From Clusia tigrina (taxonomy: Eukaryota > Arthropoda > Insecta > Diptera > Clusiidae), in NCBI GenBank assembly GCA_920105625.2, contig OV050030.1, forward strand, positions 25,080,016-25,144,015: a stretch of DNA of 64,000 bases. Direction: 5' to 3'. Position numbers and translations under genes: made by a program. Position 1 is the first letter of the stretch. The number at the start of each line of letters is the position of its first letter. This document shows, piece after piece, positions 56,831-64,000 of this stretch. The notes beneath the pieces are model-generated. The model was not told the DNA's origin, ran no database searches, and saw only the letters and a list, made by a program, of their open reading frames with translations.

Positions 56831-59800
56831 AAATTTAAACTACAAAGACATAATTTCTCTGTCATATTTCAGTATACAAAAGTTAAGAAGGGAAAGTCCA
56901 ACTAACGACATTAATTTTACCTTCTTTAATTTTCTGTTTATATACATGCGGAAATTCAGGGAACTAGGCTCCAAGGAAACATTTCATACGCATCTGTCAG
57001 TCGGCCGCTAGGGCACGCTTAAAATACCTGTACCTGGGGGCTCCTAGGTGTGTCGGACTAGAAGAAGTTTCAACTTTGGGATTGGCCACTCTTACAAGCT
57101 CAGCTAGAAACATTCAAGGATTCATTCATTCTACTTCCGCGAGTCCTATATAGACACTCATGTGGTATCGTTAAGGTCTTATTAGGTCTATGCGTGGCTT
57201 ATTTTGTCAGCCAATCTAACCTAATTTAACTAATAGGTGTGTTTTTAAGCTATGTTGATCCTGGGAAAAGTGCCCTCTTCGTAAACTTTTGATTTCCACA
57301 GGATGAAAAATTGTTGAGCGAAATTGGTTGACTTTATGTCTGGTGAAAATATCTTCTAAACAAAATTTACTGGATGTTTTCTTGTTTAGCCATTGTAGTT
57401 CTTGAGAGTATTTTTCCATATCAGAGACGGATAAACAGGTTTGTACTAGGGCACCATCACCTCCCAGAGACAGAAATCTCTTCATTATTTTATGAATTCG
57501 CTGGATCGTTTTATTATTATGAAGAAAGACAAGGTAGTTTGAAGAAGGTCTTGTGCCCCGTTATTTCAATGGAACATTCTTCATCGAATCCTGTTTCTTT
57601 TATCCAATCGTCGAAAACATTATTCAACTACATTGTTTGAAGCTGGTGCATTCCTTGAAGTAGTCGGGTCCATTCCTTGCCTTAAGAAACAATTTATATA
57701 CACTTTACAACAGAAATAGTTAAAATGTTATATACCAATATGCCGATTCCTGGAATTGAATAGCTCTAATTTTCTCGGTACAGTATTTTTATGTATTCGC
57801 ATTTTATGTATGAAAAATTAGCATTTAAATCGTTCTACGCACTCGGGAAATTGAGTTTGCTTAGAATTCATTTGAATATTTCATTTTAAATCAATATTAA
57901 AACAAAATACCAACATTTCAATTAAAATTTGCATAAAACCACTCCTAAATTTTAATTTAAAATTTCTGTATTTCAAAAAATTGCATATGAATGTGGCTCC
58001 ATAGCAACCAGGCATATTTGCTAACTCTGATGGGGAAAAACACTATTTTTTCTAGGGTGGGCATGAAAATATGTGTGTATAATAATTTAAAAAATGTTAA
58101 CTCTCCAATATACATAATTGATAATTATTGTGCATATGGTTGCCCAAACAAATAAACCCATCCCCACTCCCACTGATGGAATTTTTTGGAGTGGAGAAAA
58201 AGAACAACCAAACAAATCCATACAAAATATTCAAATTCAAATAAAAAGCGACATCTACACAACAGTTCAAAAATCGAGTAAACAAACGCAATAAAAACAA
58301 ACTCACACTCTATAGGCCACTCACTCACTCGCACACCAATGCAACCGCTGCAGTGCGATGTGTGTGAGAGAAGTAAAGAGAGAGAGAGAGAGAGAGAGTG
58401 AATGGCTCCACGCTGAAAGAGTGGTGAGCAAAGTGTGAGCGCAACAAATTTCAGGAGCAAAACAAAATTGTCACATACTTGCACAGGAGGAGAACGAGCA
58501 GCTACAATGTTTGCATGGGTATGTAAGCTTATGTGTGCTAATTTTTGTTGATGTGTTGTTGTTGCTTTTGTTGTTTTTTAACTGTGTAAAGGAATTGATT
58601 GAATTAAAAAACTGTTGTAGATACAATTTATGACTAACGGGAATAAACTAAACTACACAGTATCCGCTTCCGCTCTACGTCTTTTTATAAAGCTGCTAAC
58701 AACAACAACTGCACAGCTTAACTATATTTATCCATACATGCCAGCAAAGTTGTGCACAGACAGCCGAGAGACATTTGTGGTGTGGGTTGGGAAAAGCGCC
58801 CGCTCTTAAAATAGTACGAAAAACCCTACGAAATGCCGATTTGTGGAGCATGAGTGGAAAAAGTGCATACCAACCGAAAAACTAGAACCATGGGGGGAAA
58901 ATCAATAATTTTCTTTTTGAAGCCAAGGCAAACGTTTTAACTTTTCATATAAATTTTAATTTTTTTTTAATTGCTGAAAAATTTTCCATATGCTATTTTT
59001 TATTTTTATTTTTTCTTCACTTACCATCATCTCCACTTGCATTTTTCCCTCTTTCGCTTCTAAGTTATGGGACCTTTTCCTGCCTAGCACTTGGCTAATC
59101 CGCAAACTGTTTGATTGTAGAAATATAAAAATATGGAAAATTTCGTTTTTCGGGCAACTTTGGAGCGCGTTGTTGCATAAAATTTTTTTCGAATTTTTCT
59201 TAATTTTTTCGGAATTTTTATTTTTCTTTTGCTAAATTTAAAAATTTTCTTTCACTTAATGTCCTTAAAAATGTTCACATAATTCCTATGCACACATGTT
59301 CCAGCTCAGAGGACCAAATATGGCGTCTAAATTTAAACCATCACTTCCTTGCGCGGCCGCAATTGTCGTGGTCCGAATGGTTGGTTGGTTGCTTAGTCGC
59401 TCGTCACTGACGTCCACTGGCATTTGTTGTTGGCTTGTGGTCTTTTTTTTGTTGTTGTGGGGTAGTAGTTGTTATTGTAGTTGCGTGCTCCTGTGTTATG
59501 TGTGTTGTTGTGCCCGCAATTACCGATTCACTAATAATTGAGTGTATGCGTTCTGCAATTGTTCGAAGGTAAAACTGCCGCTCACATTAACGAACATTTT
59601 GTAACTATTTGTATTGTTACTGCGTGGGGAGTCGTCGCTGTAGTTGCCGTTGTCGTGGCATTTGTCAATGCGCCCGCGTCATTCAAATATAATCCCAACC
59701 ATCCCCCATGTTTGTTAGAGTGTCTTCCGTATCGCCACGCTGCTCCACACCACCCCACCCAACACACACATACACACACATTCACGCTCAATATGACTTC

Positions 59801-60901
59801 ATGCCTGAACACAAATCGATAAATAATTGAATTGCTTGTTGTACACAAACGGGCAGTAAAGTGGAGGGCAGTAAACTTTCTCTGAGAGTGTGTGCAAATT
59901 TTTCAGTGAAATTTTATTGTGGTGGGGTTGCTTTTGTTTACAGTTAGTTCTGGAATTATATCTATAGACTTTTTTTTCCTAAATATAGTAAAGTGAAAAG
60001 CTTTCTCTTTGGTTTTTAGAGCGGGTAATTTAGCAGCATTGCCAACATAAAATGAACACCTATGGTGTGACTAACGGAGGTGGAGGCTCGTTACACTAAT
60101 CATGAGCAATTCGCTATAACTACTCTAATAATTGAAACATTTAAGTATATGTCCATATACTGTGGTCGTGACTTGTAAGCGAACATTAATTTAATGCCCT
60201 CTTAGAAGAGTTGCACAATGAGCACATTATCTGCTGTCGTAAGTTGTAAAATATTTTTTCAAAAATATATCATTTATTAATACAAATTCATATCAGATAT
60301 TTTGTACGTAAAATAAATGTATTTAAAAAGCGACGACAATGCTTGCCTTGAGGTCTAAAAGCTATGTACATATATGTATAAAAAAAACGACGAATTGGCT
60401 ATTTTACTATCTACTACTACTTTTATACTATTATTTTCTTAATTATCAATTTAGAATAGTATTTATTGTAATAACTAATTTATTAGAATAAAGTGTAATA
60501 ATAATAATAGAATAGTTTTCATATATTTTTTATTTTCGTGTCACATTTTCTCCTTTCATGCAGTTTTTGTTTAAATTCCATTTATCATATTTAAATGTAT
60601 ATTGAGTTACTTAGAAATTCCAAGCTGATCAAATTGTGTGCAACTGCTCCACATGTTTTTTCTATTTCAATAATTTCACAGCAACAAAATAAAGCTTACA
60701 GGAGTGCTTTCATTCCCACGACGCATCATTTGTATTACGGGCCGTAGCGTGACTCACACAGCAATTTAAGCTCATAACTAATATTTTATTCATAAATAAT
60801 ATACAGATATATAGCGTATCAAAATTTTCATAGAAATAATATAGTCTTCTTTCTCCTTTTGTATGTAAATTTTGCGAGAGCAATACAGTTAAAAGTGAGA
60901 T
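56831..60901. other. Non-coding region
   Basis: A possible further LINE 3' UTR remnant lies at about 57000-57235 (ends CTAACCTAATTTAA). A GA microsatellite is at 58377-58400, and T-rich sequence at 58980-59230. No host exon recognised. Confidence 0.4.
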
Positions 60902-60909
60902 GGTTGGAC

Positions 60910-61111
60910 CAGAGAATACAGAGAAATGACTCTTGTTTTGCGCACATTAACCCATGTGCAAAACTGTAGTGGTGTGGCTGATTTTCTTCAGAATTCTGGT
61001 TAACCAATGATAAACAAACCTATCCATAGAGGCAACTAATGATAAGCAAAGACAGTTTTTTTTAAATGTCAGAAAATTTGACGTTTAAGTGTCCCGTCTC
61101 TATGGTCTCTG
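60910..61111 (+). mobile_element. hAT-like MITE, copy A, with 8-bp target duplication
   Basis: The left end CAGAGAATACAGAGAAATGA is mirrored by the right end, whose reverse complement reads CAGAGACCATAGAGACGGGA. The duplication GGTTGGAC is at 60902-60909 and 61112-61119. At 202 bp it has no coding capacity, which makes it a miniature non-autonomous element. The right end continues ACACTTAAACGTCAAA, shared with copies B and C. Confidence 0.9.
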
Positions 61112-61541
61112 GGTTGGACATCCAGAATGATAGAGAAGATCACTCATTTCGCAGGTCCGTTATTATTTTCTCTCCGAGTTTGACGGGCTCTGACGTCATA
61201 CCAGCGCAAAAATATATAAATGCATCTAGCTGCTTGCACAGCTTATTTCATCAAATGGGCATTTATGATGGACGGTTTTCAGTAGAAATAAATGCAATTT
61301 AAACGAATCATTTTCGTTAATATGTTTGTAATATGTTCTCGTATTTATTTTGCCGAAAAATGTTTCATATAAACTAATAAATCTCGTGCAATTTTTAATA
61401 TTTCAAGTTTTTGTTTATAAAATGTATGCTAGTTTGATATTCCGCTTTATAACCAGGCTGCTGTGACGTAGATGCGCAGAGCGAACAATTTTTGTACACC
61501 ACTTGTTTCTATTATATTTGGTTTAATAACCATTGTATAAG
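61112..61541. other. Spacer between two MITE copies in opposite orientation
   Basis: Holds a TATA-like CAAAAATATATAAATGCATC near 61207 and TGACGTCA-like sites (61190, 61463), but no gene. Confidence 0.3.
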
Positions 61542-61652
61542 CAGAGAACACAGAGAAGGGACACTTAAACGTCAAATTTTCTGACGTTTAAAAAAAATGT
61601 CTTGGTTTATCATTAGTTCGTTATATGGATAGGTTTGTTTATCATTGGTTTT
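61542..61652 (-). mobile_element. hAT-like MITE, copy B, one end only
   Basis: CAGAGAACACAGAGAAGGGA followed by CACTTAAACGTCAAATTTTC matches the right half of copy A in inverse orientation for about 110 bp, ending at TTTATCATTGGTT (61652). The other end and target duplication are missing. Confidence 0.85.
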
Positions 61653-61854
61653 AATTCATCATTTTTTTTTTTTAATTCATATTTATGTATTGGATCTTTC
61701 CTTTTTGGAAAATGACCATAAGTAAGCAAATATTATAATTAATGCAATCTTAAAATTACCGTGCAAGATATTCTTTGCCCATGCTAAGAATATTTAATAT
61801 TATTTCATATTTAAATTATTTCATTAAATATCTTTTTGGTTCTACGGCCACCTC

Positions 61855-62640
61855 AAGACTCGTTCATGAATGTCGAACATCTCTAAATGAGCTCGCAAGT
61901 TACTCTCGGGCCTAGTCTGGGTTCCCGGACTTAGCGAAATCCCGGGCAACTGCGAGGCGGACGAGCTTGCCAAGGCAGGCACGCTACTGCACGAAATTCA
62001 GCCCTCCGTAAATATCGGCATCCCACTGGCAACAACAGAACTGGAAATCAAACGGAAATATCTAGCTGACGCCTACAAATCCTGGGTTGACGAGGAATCC
62101 TGCCACACGGCTAGACTAACTTCGGCAAGAATGGATAAAAACAGAACCCATCAACTTCTTCGACTTGATCGCGTATCACTGTCGACAACTGTGTTGGTTT
62201 TGGCCGGCCACTGCATACTGGGAAAGGATACAGAAAGACTACCCTCAAATAAGTTTTGCTAAGGTTGTGGTTCCGAGGAGGAGGACGAGACGGCTTTCCA
62301 TCTCTTATGCCACTGCCCATCCTTGAGCAGAAGAAGAATTCTCACCTTTGGTGCCCCATTTCTTATAGGCCTTGCAGAGCTGTCATCCTTTAAATATAAG
62401 GGACATAGCAAGGTTCATCAAACTCTCAGGAGGGTTTCCTGCAACATGATGGGGGAGTCGTGCCTTTCCTGGCGCTGTCCTTGCGCTGACTATCACCATC
62501 CCAAGTAAGAGAACTTTTGAGTCAGTGCTTGAACGGCGCCACACCGTGGTATCGCCAATGGGCCATTATGTGTGCTCAAGTGTGCTTTTGGCAAACTAGG
62601 CGGCCACTCCTACCTCCCTACCTACCTACATTATTTTATA
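61855..62640 (+). mobile_element. LINE 3' fragment: RNase H and C-terminal zinc motif
   Basis: CRTSLNELASYSR, then LVWVPGLSEIPGNCEADELA (RNase H), TTELEIKRKYLADAYKSW, VLAGHCILGKDTERLPS and GCGSEEEDETAFHLLCHC with a TAA between them. The 3' end is CCTCCCTACCTACCTAC. Frames are broken near 61910 and 62265. R1/LOA/I-type organisation. Confidence 0.8.
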
Positions 62641-63452
62641 TATTTTAAGTTAAGTTTTACTATATATAAAGGAAAAAGAAAAGAGAAAAAAAAACTCATT
62701 CTTTCGTTCAGAATACTCCAATATCAGTTGTCTTTTTTAATCTTTTGGTATACTTTCTCCGAAGTAGATTAGTTGCCAGTTTATTTGGATGCGATCGTAA
62801 CCTCTTAGCGTAGTTTGTGCAGACTTTTAAAATATCTTCTTAAACTGTGTTTACTTCTAGATCTTTATGAATGTTTGAGTTTTTGACATACCAAGGCGCT
62901 TTTCAGACAGTTCTTAGTAGTTTAGATTGCAATTTTTGTACCTTTTCTATGTTGGAGCTGGAAGTGGTACCCCGCAACAGTATCCCATAGTTCCATATTG
63001 GTTAAATGGTTGTATTGAAAACAAAGAATTTTATTTCCAATGATAATTTTCAATTTCTACCAATAAGCCAGTTCATATTCATAGCTTTGATTTTTGCTTC
63101 AATACGTATCATTTCTAGGTGCTTTCTCCAACCTCTTGTCAAGATACACTCCCAGATAATTAACTTCTGTATTTTGTGGAAAGGACTGTTCATTAATGTG
63201 AATGGAGGGACAGTTCTCTGGCCTTAATGTGAAAGCTACATGGGCGCATTTTAATTCCTTAATTTTAATCCTCCATGTCCGCAGCCAATGCTCTATTTCA
63301 TTCAGGTGGGTTTGAAGATTTCAAGTTGCTATCCTTGGATCAGTGATATGTGTGGTAAGTATTGCTGCGTCATCTGCAAACGTCGATGTCAGAAATTTTT
63401 CATTTGTTGGTAGATCTGAAGTGAAAATAAGGTAGAGAAAGGGACCAAGTAC

Positions 63453-63843
63453 CAGAGAATACAGAGTAAAGAAACTTAAACGTCAAACGGCAAAGCAGCG
63501 AAATAAAGCAGACGGACATTGCACATGAATCCACTACATATCGTGGTGAATCCACTCAGAATCGTGGGGAATCCACTCAAAATCGTGGTGAATCCACTCA
63601 GAATCGTGGGGAATCCACTCAAAATCGTGGTGAATCCACTCAGAATCGTGGTGGATCCACTCAGAATCGTGGCGAATCTACTCAAAATCGTGGCGAATCC
63701 ACTCAGAATCGTGGTGAATCCAATCAAAATCGTGGTGAATCCACTCAGAATCATGGTGAATTCACTCAAAATCGTAGTGAATCCACTCAGAATGGAGGTG
63801 AATCCGCTCAAAATCGTGGACTTTTTTTTCTCTGTATTCTCTG
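63453..63843. mobile_element. hAT-like MITE, copy C, carrying a minisatellite
   Basis: Perfect 14-bp inverted ends CAGAGAATACAGAG (63453 and 63830-63843) and an 8-bp duplication CCAAGTAC at 63445-63452 and 63844-63851. The left end continues TAAAGAAACTTAAACGTCAA, as in copies A and B. Nearly all of the interior is the 21-bp repeat array. Confidence 0.95.
63528..63820 (+). repeat. 21-bp minisatellite, 14 units, with a 42-bp higher-order period
   Basis: Units AATCCACTCAGAATCGTGG(T/G)G and AATCCACTCAAAATCGTGGTG largely alternate, giving a dimeric 42-bp period. The 21-bp length keeps all frames open (ESTQNRG repeats in one). It lies wholly inside MITE copy C. Confidence 0.96.
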
Positions 63844-64000
63844 CCAAGTACACTCCCATTTGTTGTATTCATAATGGTTTCCAAACTCTTTACTTTATTT
63901 AGGAAATTTGTAGCAGGTTTCTTCAACCACCCCTTAGATACTTGATCCATCCAAGTACCTGTGTCTACATTCGCCTCACTGTCTTCCATTTTAATTTTCG

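Larger units (their letters stand above)
62755..64000 (-). mobile_element. Jockey-clade LINE fragment (reverse transcriptase), split by a MITE
   Basis: The minus strand reads GSVLGPFLYLIFTSDLPTN across the MITE insertion point, then STFADDAAILTTH (catalytic FADD), HLNEIEHWLRTWRIKI and VNYLGVYLDKRLEK, ending APWYVKNSNIHKDL and RLRSHPNKLAT near 62770, the Jockey-type C-terminus. Stops and frame changes make it a fossil. It continues beyond the right edge; the part at 63844-64000 upstream of GSVLGP matches the RT domain poorly. Confidence 0.82.

Noticed and set aside
61066..61302. A 78-codon plus-strand frame between MITE copies
   Set aside because: It begins inside the MITE terminus and has no recognisable domain; the TATA-like site inside it is not evidence of a gene by itself.
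60999..61652. A single 110-bp-arm palindrome or foldback element spanning 60999-61652
   Set aside because: The arms' terminal CAGAGA ends face inward, and copy A has its own left end and 8-bp duplication, so these are two separate insertions in opposite orientation.
63476..63902. Repeat proteins on both strands (NPLRIVV / GFTTILS)
   Set aside because: Products of a 21-bp minisatellite inside a MITE; both strands open because the period is a multiple of three.

Overview
The window is nuclear DNA of a fly. Short GT-AG introns, small housekeeping genes, a long glutamine/asparagine-rich zinc-finger gene with large introns, AT-rich spacers with CAG/CAA and TA repeats, and a dense mix of Jockey, LOA, BEL/Pao, hAT, mariner and Tc1 elements all fit Brachycera. 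A tephritid-like fruit fly is plausible, but the sequence alone does not name the species.

Left part (1-11 kb): a four-exon METTL16-type RNA N6-methyladenosine methyltransferase gene on the minus strand. A nearly full-length but decayed LOA-clade LINE (2121-7351, 11-bp target duplication) follows, then the three-exon RNA polymerase subunit gene Rpb12/POLR2K on the plus strand and a four-exon gene for a small four-helix membrane protein on the minus strand. Without the LINE, METTL16 and Rpb12 would be a head-to-head pair.

Middle (11-31 kb): a tRNA-derived SINE, a possible foldback element, and a young BEL/Pao LTR retrotransposon (13799-19544, duplication GGAAT, nearly identical LTRs). After AT-rich sequence comes a seven-exon minus-strand gene of about 1,423 codons (24087-31034). 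It encodes a seven-zinc-finger protein that I assign to charlatan (chn), a REST/NRSF-like neural transcription factor.

Right part (31-64 kb): I see no further host coding gene. The sequence upstream of chn is rich in opa-type CAG/CAA, GAC, CCTGG, GA and TA repeats, as expected of long 5' introns or regulatory DNA of a developmental gene; the coding start exon itself has a splice acceptor, so a non-coding first exon must lie further right. Transposons are scattered through it: two more SINEs, several LINE 3' fragments, Tc1 and mariner fossils, and a structurally complete hAT transposon (52668-55385, 8-bp duplication GCGTAAGT, spliced 660-codon transposase).

The most unusual feature is a small hAT-like MITE family (ends CAGAGAATACAGAG), present three times at 60.9-63.9 kb. 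One copy carries a 21/42-bp minisatellite and is inserted in the reverse transcriptase of a Jockey-type fossil.
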